64,000 bases of DNA from Pontimonas sp. (GTDB lineage: Bacteria; Actinomycetota; Actinomycetes; Actinomycetales; Microbacteriaceae), in assembly GCA_017857245.1 (NCBI GenBank), contig JAFMDO010000004.1, positions 1 to 64,000 on the forward strand. The letters are read 5' to 3'. Below, piece by piece: positions 10,468-18,843 of the stretch. The notes beneath the pieces were generated by a model. That model was not told the origin of the DNA. It did no database searches and was given only the letters and a program-made list of their open reading frames with translations. A program made the translations under genes and the position numbers. Each line of letters starts with the position of its first letter. The stretch's first letter is position 1.

Positions 10468-11607
10468 ATGACCAACGCTTATGCCGTCGTATTTGGTGGG
10501 CCAAGCCCCGAGCATGAAATTTCCATCCTCACCGGGCTTCAGGCTGCGAGGGTATTGCACGAGGGCGGGCATGAACCGCTGTCGATCTATATCGCTCCCG
10601 GTGGCGCCTGGTATCAGGTCCCCTTGCAATCCGAGGCGAAAGACTTTCTGACCGGAGCTCCCGCGGGATCCAAAGAGCTCGAGGTAGTGCTCTCCGGTAG
10701 TCCAGGTATTTATCCCAAAAAAGGAATGGGCAAAAAGGCCCTCGATATTGACTCAGCACTGTTGTGTTTTCACGGTGGCATAGGCGAAGGTGGTGCCGGG
10801 GCTTCGGTATTTTCGATGCTGGGAATTCCCGCGACCGGTTCGAGTGTGTTCGCCGGTGCTGTGGGAATGGACAAGTTAGCGTTTGGCGGCCTGATGATGG
10901 CGGCCAGCATCGCCACGCTGAGGAGGGAAGCACTCTCCTCAGAGCGTGACCCCTCGTTTCCTGGCCCCTACATCGTCAAACCCCGCTTTGGTGGCTCCTC
11001 CATTGGTATCGAAATCGTCGAAGACATCACCACTGCGCGGACACTGTGCAAAACCTCCCCTCACCTTGCGGCAGGCGCCGTGCTTGAGCCTTATCGGCCG
11101 GGACTTGTCGATTTGAATATTTCTTTTCGGACCTATCCCCAGTTAGAGCTGACCGCGCTGGAGCGCCCCTTGCGCCCGGAAGGCGAATCCGGCGTGTATT
11201 CCTACCAGGAAAAGTATTTGGCGGGCGGGAATTCGGGTGCCGGATTGACCCATGCGCCGAGAGAATTTCCCGCCCTCGCCCCCGAGGACATCCACCAGAA
11301 AGCCCGGGAGCTCGCCACCGCCGTGGCGGAGGTCACCCGGTTGAGTGGGATCGTTCGGGTCGATTTGCTCTGGGATGAACAAACGGGAGACGTCTTCGTC
11401 AACGAGGTGAACACTATTCCTGGGGCGCTTTCCCTCTACCTGTGGGCCCCCACCCACAAGGCACTGACGGTGATTGTTGATGTCCTGACCGAAGCCATTG
11501 AGAGGCCTGTCATCTTCCCTCAAAGTGGGTTTGGTCAAGGCGTTGCGCTGCGGGCAGCTGGGGGTATCGCCGCAAAACTTGTGGGACTGGGCGGGCCTCA
11601 GGCCTAG
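10468..11607 (+). CDS. D-alanine--D-alanine ligase-like ATP-grasp protein
   Basis: VVFGGPSPEHEIS, IVKPRFGGSSIGIEIV, FVNEVNTIPGALS; somewhat divergent from canonical Ddl. Confidence 0.85.
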   Translation: MTNAYAVVFGGPSPEHEISILTGLQAARVLHEGGHEPLSIYIAPGGAWYQVPLQSEAKDFLTGAPAGSKELEVVLSGSPGIYPKKGMGKKALDIDSALLCFHGGIGEGGAGASVFSMLGIPATGSSVFAGAVGMDKLAFGGLMMAASIATLRREALSSERDPSFPGPYIVKPRFGGSSIGIEIVEDITTARTLCKTSPHLAAGAVLEPYRPGLVDLNISFRTYPQLELTALERPLRPEGESGVYSYQEKYLAGGNSGAGLTHAPREFPALAPEDIHQKARELATAVAEVTRLSGIVRVDLLWDEQTGDVFVNEVNTIPGALSLYLWAPTHKALTVIVDVLTEAIERPVIFPQSGFGQGVALRAAGGIAAKLVGLGGPQA

Positions 11608-12077
11608 TTCACAACGTCGGAGATATCCAAGCACCGCGCCACGGGCAGGGATTGGTTTCCCACAGCTCGAGAAATATCGCGCAACACCTGGGTCCCCGAC
11701 ACCACGGTGGAATCCACGATGACCTCTGTGGCGGGGTCTAAACCATAGGTGGTGAAAACAAACTGTGGGTCGGCGGTGTCATCTCTAAGCCAATCAACAC
11801 CATCGAAAGTAAAACAGGGCAAAAGGCTGGGACCGGGGCGCTCTAATCCGCAGCGAATCAACACGGCCGCGGGGTTTCCATACGCTGCTGTGGCCTGAGA
11901 GTTGACATTGCGCGAGGGAAGATCGGCAACGGTATCCGGCAGGCGAACAATCATGTTGGCGCATTCGGGGGCATTGGCAAATTCGGCGGGGTCGAGATTC
12001 ACTAACGGCGCGCAGCCTGCAAGGAGGATAGTGCCCAAAAAAACGGCTAGGGCGGGGGCTGTCGCGCGCTTCTTCAC
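11604..12077 (-). CDS. DUF3515 family lipoprotein
   Basis: Signal peptide with lipobox LLAGC; ECANMIVRLPDTVADLPSRN; located between ddl and thiL. Confidence 0.82.
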   Translation of the reverse strand: MKKRATAPALAVFLGTILLAGCAPLVNLDPAEFANAPECANMIVRLPDTVADLPSRNVNSQATAAYGNPAAVLIRCGLERPGPSLLPCFTFDGVDWLRDDTADPQFVFTTYGLDPATEVIVDSTVVSGTQVLRDISRAVGNQSLPVARCLDISDVVN

Positions 12078-12084
12078 ACCACTC

Positions 12085-12094
12085 AGGCTAGCGT
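12085..12094. promoter_or_regulatory. interlocked bidirectional -10 boxes for DUF3515 (-) and thiL (+)
   Basis: AGGCTAGCGT: TAGCGT on +, TAGCCT on -, each 7 nt from the start codon of its gene. Confidence 0.55.
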
Positions 12095-12101
12095 GGTGGG
12101 T

Positions 12102-13082
12102 ATGTCACCTCCTGAGATAGAGCGCGATGATCAGCGCTCCCTCGGCGTTGCTGGCGAAGGGGCAGCGCTTGCCGCCCTCCTTCCCTTGTTGCCCTCAGCA
12201 GGCCTGGCAACACTGGGTCCGGGGGACGATTCTGCGGTACTTAGTGTCCCCGATGGGCGCGTGGTGATCAGCTGCGACATGATGATCGAGGGCCCAGATT
12301 TTCGCAGGGACTGGTCGAGTTTGGGTGATGTGGGATTCAAGGCGATAGCCAGCAATGCCGCTGATATCGCCGCCATGGGGGCTGTCGTAACCGGGTATGA
12401 AATTGCGGTCGCCGCCCCACCAGCCACTACTGTCGGGGAGCTCAAAGAGTTAGCCAGGGGTTTTGCCGAGGGGATTGCTGCTCTCACCCCGGGAGCTGGG
12501 GTGCTCGGGGGAGACCTCTCCCGCTCCCCAGTGTTCACTATTGCCGTGACAGTTTTGGGCAATCTGCAGGGTTTAGCACCTGTGACGCGAGCGGGTGCTA
12601 GGCCCGGAAATGTCCTGGCCCTCGCGGGAGAGCGGGGTCTGTCCCATAGAGGACTCACCCTTCTGCGTGCAGCGCCAGACGCCGCGGCCCTGCACGCTTT
12701 GCGGGAAGAGGATGCCTCGGTGGTGCACCACCTGCGGCCGGTTCCTCCGGTTCCTCTCGGCCCTGTGGCAGCACAAGCAGGCGCCACCGCCATGATGGAC
12801 GTGTCCGATGGGCTGGTGCTGGATGCCACCCGAATGGCCCGGGCGAGCGGAGTGCAGATGGAACTTGATTCGGCGCTGGAGTGGGACGAGAGCTCACTCT
12901 TTGGAGGAGAGGACCATGGACTTCTCGCGTGTTTCCCTGCGGGGGTGGACCTCCCGGCGGGATTTATCGCTATCGGTGTTGTCCAGGGTCCGAGCGCAAA
13001 AGCACCCGTCGTGCTGGCGGGCTATGACCTTCAGTCTTCGCTGGGCGGTTGGGACCCCTTCGGCGACCACGTCGCAGAGTAA
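12102..13082 (+). CDS. thiL: thiamine-phosphate kinase
   Basis: GPGDDSAVL, ASNAADIAAMGA, GGDLSRSPVFTIAVTVLG, MMDVSDGLVLDATRMA. Confidence 0.93.
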   Translation: MSPPEIERDDQRSLGVAGEGAALAALLPLLPSAGLATLGPGDDSAVLSVPDGRVVISCDMMIEGPDFRRDWSSLGDVGFKAIASNAADIAAMGAVVTGYEIAVAAPPATTVGELKELARGFAEGIAALTPGAGVLGGDLSRSPVFTIAVTVLGNLQGLAPVTRAGARPGNVLALAGERGLSHRGLTLLRAAPDAAALHALREEDASVVHHLRPVPPVPLGPVAAQAGATAMMDVSDGLVLDATRMARASGVQMELDSALEWDESSLFGGEDHGLLACFPAGVDLPAGFIAIGVVQGPSAKAPVVLAGYDLQSSLGGWDPFGDHVAE

Positions 13083-13615
13083 ACCACCGTGTCGCCGTAT
13101 TTTTTGTCTTCCCAAGGCTCGAACCCTGCAGGCCACGCAGGAGCCCGGGACCGTGTCGATCGCTCGATGACAACCCAGGCGCCATTGGTGAGCCACGGCT
13201 CCAGGGCGCTAAGAACGTCCTCGATACCCTCGAACTCATAGGGCGGGTCAAGAAACACGCCATCTACGGTGAGGGTGGGGGGAGCCTGGAGGTAAGACTC
13301 CACCCGAGCGGAGACTGCCTGCAGCGTTGTTGCGGAGGGGAGGGAGGGGATCACCGTTGCGATGTTGCTTCGGATGACCTTTTGCGCGCCGGAGTGGTGT
13401 TCCACCATCACCACGTGGCGTGCTCCGCGGGAGGCAGCCTCCAAGCCCAAAGCTCCGGTCCCGGCAAACAGATCGAGGATAGTTCCGTGGAAGCCCTCCC
13501 GGGCTTCCAACCGAGAAAACATGGCCTCACGAACGCGATCGGAGGTGGGGCGGGTGGTAGGTCCCGGTGTGGCCAAGCGCAGCGAGCCTGCGCTGCCTGC
13601 AATGATTCGGGTCAC
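13031..13615 (-). CDS. rsmD: 16S rRNA (guanine(966)-N(2))-methyltransferase
   Basis: RIIAGSAGSLRL, RPTSDRVREAMFSRL, LDLFAGTGALGLEAASRGA, VFLDPPYE. Confidence 0.94.
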   Translation of the reverse strand: MTRIIAGSAGSLRLATPGPTTRPTSDRVREAMFSRLEAREGFHGTILDLFAGTGALGLEAASRGARHVVMVEHHSGAQKVIRSNIATVIPSLPSATTLQAVSARVESYLQAPPTLTVDGVFLDPPYEFEGIEDVLSALEPWLTNGAWVVIERSTRSRAPAWPAGFEPWEDKKYGDTVVYSATWSPKGSQPPSED

Positions 13616-13675
13616 CCCACAACGCTAGCGGGATTTTGCTGATGCCCGGGGGTAGGGCGCTAGCGTTGAGGGGTG
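13613..13675. promoter_or_regulatory. mirror-symmetric divergent leaderless promoter region rsmD/recG
   Basis: 18-bp arms CACCCCACAACGCTAGCG (13613-13630) and CGCTAGCGTTGAGGGGTG (13658-13675), inverted repeat with one mismatch, both arms ending at GTG starts. Confidence 0.6.
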
Positions 13676-15823
13676 AGCGTAACCCTGGATACCCCGCTAG
13701 CGAAGATCATCGGAGATCGCAGCCAGAAAGCATTCCACAAGGCCTTTGGGTATGAGAGCGTCGGGGACTTGCTGGGGCACTATCCCAGGCGGTATGCAAC
13801 TAGGGGAGAGCTGACCTCGATAGCGGAGATTCCTATTGGTGAGCAGGCGACCCTGGTCGCCGAGGTGGTCTCCGTTTCGACCAGGCCCATGCGCCAGAAA
13901 CGCGGCAGCGTGCTGGAAGTGGTTATTACCGATGGCACCGGCGGCGTGACGCTCACATTTTTCAACCAGGCGTGGCGACAAAAAGACCTCAGCCCGGGTG
14001 TTCGGGGAATTTTTGCCGGAAAAATTGGCCTCTATCGAAACTCGCGCCAGCTGGCCCACCCCGACTATGAACTTTTTGTCGATGTGGAACCCAGCGAAGA
14101 AGCTCGAGAAGACTGGGCCAAAAAGCCCATCCCGCTTTACCCGGCGACCTCCACCCTCGCCAGCTGGCAAATTGCTAAAGCGATTGGTGTGGTGCTGGAC
14201 GTTCTGGAGCTGAAGGACGAACCGGTGCCAGACACAATTCGAGAGGCAGAGGGAATCCTCGGCCATTACGAGTCACTGGTCCACATTCACCGGCCTGTGG
14301 AGGCCGCAGGGTGGGCAAGCGCACAAAAGTCATTGCGGTTCCAGGAAGCCTTGACCCTGCAGTGTGCCTTGGTCGCGAGAAGGCAGCGCCAGCGCCAAGT
14401 GGCAGGAGTCACGAGGAAACCAGGCGAGGACACCAATGCTTTCCTCGCCTCTTTACCTTTTGAATTGACCGAGGATCAAGTCACGGTGGTCAACCAGATC
14501 CATGAAGACATGGCTGCACCTCACCCCATGACACGACTTGTGCAGGGTGAGGTGGGTTCAGGGAAGACAGTTGTTGCGGCCTGTGCGATGGTCACCGTGT
14601 CGCAATCGGGCGGACAAACGGCATTGCTGGCCCCGACCGAGGTGCTGGCTAACCAGCACTTTCGATCGCTCATGCGCACACTGGGGCCTGATGCCTCCGC
14701 CAGGCTAAACCCCGTCCTGCTTACAGGGTCGCTGCCCGCGGCGGCCAAAAAGAAAGCACTATTGGCAGCGGCATCGGGAGCGTCCCACTTGATTGTGGGA
14801 ACCCATGCGTTGCTAGGCGATGCGGTTCAATTTGCTGATTTGGGTCTGGTGGTCATCGATGAACAACATCGGTTTGGGGTGGACCAGAGGGAAGTATTGC
14901 GACAAAAAGGTGAGCACCCCCACCTGTTGGTGCTCACGGCAACACCTATTCCTCGCACCGTGGCAATGACGGTGTTCGGCGATTTAGATGTGTCCACTAT
15001 TGCCACGATGCCGCAGGGCCGCAGCCCCATTTCTTCGCACGTCGTCGCTTTGGCTGACCACCCCGGGTGGTATTCCCGGGTGTGGCAAAGGGTGGCCGAA
15101 GAAGTCAGGGCCGGCCGGCAGGCTTTCGTGGTGGCACCGGCGATTACGGCGGCGGTCGTAGAAGAAGACACCGACATTGAGGATGAGTCAGAAGAGCTCG
15201 CAAAAAAACCGCTGAGCACGGTGGAAGAGACCTTGCCGCTGCTTCGCGGGCTCTCCGAGCTTTCGGGGATGAGAATTGAAGCGCTCCACGGTCGGATGCC
15301 CAGTGCGGAAAAAGACGACGTGATGTCTGCTTTTGCGGCTGGAGACATCGATGTCCTCATTGCCACAACCGTCATCGAAGTGGGAATTGACGTCCCCAAC
15401 GCATCCGTGATGGTCATCCTGGATGCCGATCGGTTTGGCGTGAGCCAACTCCACCAGCTTCGGGGCCGGGTGGGCCGCGGTGAATACGGTGGCACCTGTT
15501 TGTTGGTGAGCTATGCGGAAACGGGCACGAATGCCCGAGAGCGTGTAGAGGTCGTTGCCAGCACGCTGGATGGGTTTGAACTGGCCGCGAAGGACCTCGA
15601 ACTTCGCAGCGAAGGCGATGTGTTGGGAGTCAGACAATCAGGGGTGCGCTCCAGGCTCAAGTTGTTGCGGGTGACACGGGATGGAGATGTGATCGACGCA
15701 GCCCGAACTTATGCGGAGGCGTTGGTGGAAAAAGACCCCGGGCTTGTCGATTATCCCGGACTCCGTGCCGAAATTGGCAGACGCTTGGATGACGGTTCTG
15801 AGGAATATCTCGAAAAGACGTAG
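13673..15823 (+). CDS. recG: ATP-dependent DNA helicase RecG
   Basis: OB-fold N-terminus, MTRLVQGEVGSGKTVVA, VIDEQHRFGV, ATPIPRT, QLRGRVGRGE. Confidence 0.97.
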   Translation: MSVTLDTPLAKIIGDRSQKAFHKAFGYESVGDLLGHYPRRYATRGELTSIAEIPIGEQATLVAEVVSVSTRPMRQKRGSVLEVVITDGTGGVTLTFFNQAWRQKDLSPGVRGIFAGKIGLYRNSRQLAHPDYELFVDVEPSEEAREDWAKKPIPLYPATSTLASWQIAKAIGVVLDVLELKDEPVPDTIREAEGILGHYESLVHIHRPVEAAGWASAQKSLRFQEALTLQCALVARRQRQRQVAGVTRKPGEDTNAFLASLPFELTEDQVTVVNQIHEDMAAPHPMTRLVQGEVGSGKTVVAACAMVTVSQSGGQTALLAPTEVLANQHFRSLMRTLGPDASARLNPVLLTGSLPAAAKKKALLAAASGASHLIVGTHALLGDAVQFADLGLVVIDEQHRFGVDQREVLRQKGEHPHLLVLTATPIPRTVAMTVFGDLDVSTIATMPQGRSPISSHVVALADHPGWYSRVWQRVAEEVRAGRQAFVVAPAITAAVVEEDTDIEDESEELAKKPLSTVEETLPLLRGLSELSGMRIEALHGRMPSAEKDDVMSAFAAGDIDVLIATTVIEVGIDVPNASVMVILDADRFGVSQLHQLRGRVGRGEYGGTCLLVSYAETGTNARERVEVVASTLDGFELAAKDLELRSEGDVLGVRQSGVRSRLKLLRVTRDGDVIDAARTYAEALVEKDPGLVDYPGLRAEIGRRLDDGSEEYLEKT

Positions 15824-15866
15824 GCTGCGTCACATTTTTGCAACACTCGGGTCATAGGCTTAGAGA

Positions 15867-16358
15867 ATGAGCACCGTTGCTGTCGTTCCTGGATCCTTTG
15901 ACCCTGTGACCCTGGGGCATCTTGACGTGATTGAACGTGCTGCCGGGCTTTTTGACGAGGTGCATGTGTTGGTGGTCCACAATCCCGGCAAAGAAGCCCT
16001 TTTTCCTATCGCCCAGCGGGTCACGCTGCTGGAGCGCTCCATCGCTGATGCACAGCTGGCGGGGAAGATAGTTGTCACTTCCTGGAGCGTGGGATTGCTG
16101 GTTGATTACTGCACTGATGTGGGGGCGAGGGTGTTGGTCAAGGGAATCCGCTCTCAGGTAGATGTGACCTATGAAACTCCGATGGCGATTGTGAATCGCA
16201 ATCTGGCCGGAATTGAAACCGTATTCCTGCTACCCAACCCTGCCAACGCCCACGTCTCCAGCTCCCTGGTGCGCCAGGTTGCCTCGTTGGGGGGCGATGT
16301 GGCGCCGTATGTGCCCCACGCAGTCGCTGACTACCTGGCACACACCGAACTGCCCTAG
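15867..16358 (+). CDS. coaD: phosphopantetheine adenylyltransferase
   Basis: [21 protein letters not shown] and [16 protein letters not shown]. Confidence 0.97.
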   Translation: MSTVAVVPGSFDPVTLGHLDVIERAAGLFDEVHVLVVHNPGKEALFPIAQRVTLLERSIADAQLAGKIVVTSWSVGLLVDYCTDVGARVLVKGIRSQVDVTYETPMAIVNRNLAGIETVFLLPNPANAHVSSSLVRQVASLGGDVAPYVPHAVADYLAHTELP

Positions 16359-16398
16359 TTTTCGCTTTTTTCTAAGCCAAGCCTTCTACACTGGTCAC

Positions 16399-16935
16399 GT
16401 GGCACATAGCAAAGCATCCCCCTTACGCGTAGGGGTCAAAGACCTTTCTCATCAACCCGGCGCAATGCGCGAGCTCACCCTCGACATTGCAGCGCCCGAG
16501 CAGTACGGCACAGCGATTGCCGTGGTCTCCGAGGGTTCTCCGATGACCGTGGAGTTGCGCTTGGAAGGTCTCCAGGAGGGTATTTTGGCGACCGCGGAGG
16601 TACACACCGAGGCGACTGCCTCGTGTGTGCGATGCCTCGATAGCTTCACCTTTGAGCACCGAGTCGATTTTCGAGAGCTTTTCGCGTACTCTGGGGACGA
16701 GCCCGATTCTTACACGGTGGATCACGACGCCCTTGAACTTGAGAGTGTCATTCGGGATGCGGTCGTCTTAGAACTTCCCTTCCAGCCAACGTGTTCCCCA
16801 CAGTGTTTCGGCTTGGACCCTGCAACGGGGGAAAAGCGAGATGCTCCCGCTAGCGAAGCTAGCGAGGATGCCATTGATCCCCGGTGGCAAGAACTGGCTA
16901 AACTGCTCGAGGACAAAAATCCCGAGAGCTCCTAA
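16399..16935 (+). CDS. YceD family (DUF177) protein
   Basis: CVRC and C-x3-C pairs; immediately precedes rpmF; GTG start 6 nt after TACACT. Confidence 0.88.
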   Translation: MAHSKASPLRVGVKDLSHQPGAMRELTLDIAAPEQYGTAIAVVSEGSPMTVELRLEGLQEGILATAEVHTEATASCVRCLDSFTFEHRVDFRELFAYSGDEPDSYTVDHDALELESVIRDAVVLELPFQPTCSPQCFGLDPATGEKRDAPASEASEDAIDPRWQELAKLLEDKNPESS

Positions 16936-16958
16936 ACAGCAAGCGAAAGAAGAGAACC

Positions 16959-17162
16959 ATGGCAGTCCCCAAGCGGAAGAAATCCCGGTCGAACACCCGT
17001 CACCGTCGTTCGGCGTGGAAGGCTGAGCTGCCTACCCTGGTGAAGTCCACCGAAGGCGGCAAGACGGTCTATCGTCTGCCTCACCGAGCATCCGTGGTGG
17101 AAGACAGCGCCGGAACACCTTTGTTCATGGAATACAAGGGCCGCAAGGTCGCCGACGTCTAA
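16959..17162 (+). CDS. rpmF: 50S ribosomal protein L32
   Basis: [21 protein letters not shown]; cysteine-free C-terminus. Confidence 0.95.
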   Translation: MAVPKRKKSRSNTRHRRSAWKAELPTLVKSTEGGKTVYRLPHRASVVEDSAGTPLFMEYKGRKVADV

Positions 17163-17163
17163 C

Positions 17164-17895
17164 GTGGGAGTGCATGAGGAAGCCGGTCCGGTTTCTCCAT
17201 CCGCTACACCCGACCCTGCCCCCCTGTTGGAGGCGCTGGGAGTTGAGGTCTCCCTCGAGGTTCTTGAGCGCGCCCTCACGCACTCGTCTTATGCCTACGA
17301 GCAGGGAGGGCTCGATAACGAACGCTTCGAATTCTTGGGCGATGCCGTGTTGGGTCAGGCCATCACCCACTCTCTCTATCTGCGCTTCCCTGATCTTCCC
17401 GAAGGGGAACTGGCGAAACGTCGCGCAAGTATCGTCTCGACCAGTGCTCTGGCAGAAGTAGCTGAGTTCATCAACCTGGGTGTTCACCTGCGCTTAGGGC
17501 GCGGTGAAGAACTGACGGGAGGCCGGGAAAAACCGTCCCTGTTGGCGGACGCCCTCGAAGCGTTGATTGCCGCGGTATTTCTCGATCAAGGCCCCGTCGC
17601 TGCCACCGCGTGTGTGGAGCGGTTGATGGGCGGGCTCGTCGACGACGCAGATGCGCGCAGTGAAGTAAGTGACCCGAAGACTGCCCTCCAAGAGTGGGCC
17701 GCCAAGCACCAGAGCGGTGTGCCCCAGTACACGATCACCCACTCCGGTCCTGACCACGCAAAAATCTTTGTCGCCCAGGTTTTCCTGGACTCCCCTTCGC
17801 CTGAGCGCACACCCGTCGGAGAGGGATCTGGAAGCTCGAAAAAAGCAGCAGAATTGGTTGCTGCCAGTGTGGCGCTGAAAAGCCTCAGGGCCTAA
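17164..17895 (+). CDS. rnc: ribonuclease III
   Basis: NERFEFLGDAVLG signature and C-terminal dsRBD. Confidence 0.96.
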   Translation: MGVHEEAGPVSPSATPDPAPLLEALGVEVSLEVLERALTHSSYAYEQGGLDNERFEFLGDAVLGQAITHSLYLRFPDLPEGELAKRRASIVSTSALAEVAEFINLGVHLRLGRGEELTGGREKPSLLADALEALIAAVFLDQGPVAATACVERLMGGLVDDADARSEVSDPKTALQEWAAKHQSGVPQYTITHSGPDHAKIFVAQVFLDSPSPERTPVGEGSGSSKKAAELVAASVALKSLRA

Positions 17896-17902
17896 ATCTT
17901 TC

Positions 17903-18799
17903 ATGCCCGAGCTTCCCGAGGTTGAGGTGGTGCGCTTGGGCCTCGTCCCCGTGGTGTCTGGAGCCCGGGTTGAGTCGGTCGAAATTCTTGATCCCCGATC
18001 TCTCAAACGCCACCGCGGTCCCCCAGAGGACTTTCGCCACCGCCTCGAGGGCGCCGAGTTTGACAGGCCACTTCGTCGGGGAAAGTTCTTGTGGATTCCA
18101 CTCCGCGGCACGACCCAAGCCCTGGTCTGCCATCTGGGGATGAGTGGACAGGTATTACTGGGGGAGGAAGCTTCTGACTTTGGGTCCCATCTGCGAATTC
18201 GCCTCGGCCTGGTCCCCGCCACGGGCAAGCCGTATGTGGTGGGGTTTGTCGATCAACGCATCTTCGGTTCACTGGCGGTCGACGATCTGGTGGACGGCGA
18301 TGGTGCCGGTGGCTGGGGTAGTGATGACCCACGTGTTCCCTATTCTGTGACACACATCGCGAGGGACCCGCTTGATGAAGCGTTTGACCTCGATGCCGTG
18401 AGCGCCAAGGTTCGGGGAAAGAACACAGAAATCAAAAGGGTGCTGCTGGACCAGGGGGTGATCAGTGGCATCGGCAATATTTATGCCGATGAGGCACTGT
18501 GGGCCACGCAGTTGCATTATCGATATCCCACGAATCGGTTGTCGAAGAAAACTTTTGCCCTCTTGATTCACAACGTTAAAGAGGTCTTGATGAAAGCGCT
18601 CGCTGAGGGGGGAACCTCGTTTGACCAGCAGTATGTGAATGTCAATGGAAAGAGTGGATATTTTTCCCACTCCCTGATGGCCTACGGCCAGCAGGGCTCG
18701 CCCTGTGCCAAGTGTGGGAGCATTCTGGTGCGCGAGCCGTGGATGAACCGCTCCTCCCACCGATGCCCTCGATGTCAGCGGGTTCCCAGGGTCGGGTAA
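17903..18799 (+). CDS. mutM: formamidopyrimidine-DNA glycosylase
   Basis: MPELPEVEVVRLGL N-terminus; C-terminal zinc finger CAKCGSILVREPWMNRSSHRCPRCQ. Confidence 0.96.
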   Translation: MPELPEVEVVRLGLVPVVSGARVESVEILDPRSLKRHRGPPEDFRHRLEGAEFDRPLRRGKFLWIPLRGTTQALVCHLGMSGQVLLGEEASDFGSHLRIRLGLVPATGKPYVVGFVDQRIFGSLAVDDLVDGDGAGGWGSDDPRVPYSVTHIARDPLDEAFDLDAVSAKVRGKNTEIKRVLLDQGVISGIGNIYADEALWATQLHYRYPTNRLSKKTFALLIHNVKEVLMKALAEGGTSFDQQYVNVNGKSGYFSHSLMAYGQQGSPCAKCGSILVREPWMNRSSHRCPRCQRVPRVG

Positions 18800-18843
18800 G
18801 TTTGTAGCCAGTCCTTAGTGTCCACCGAGAAGCGGAGTAATCA

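Noticed and set aside
13613-13675. Inverted repeat considered as a transcription terminator
   Set aside because: Genes diverge from it and both arms end at GTG start codons; no T-run; promoter interpretation fits better
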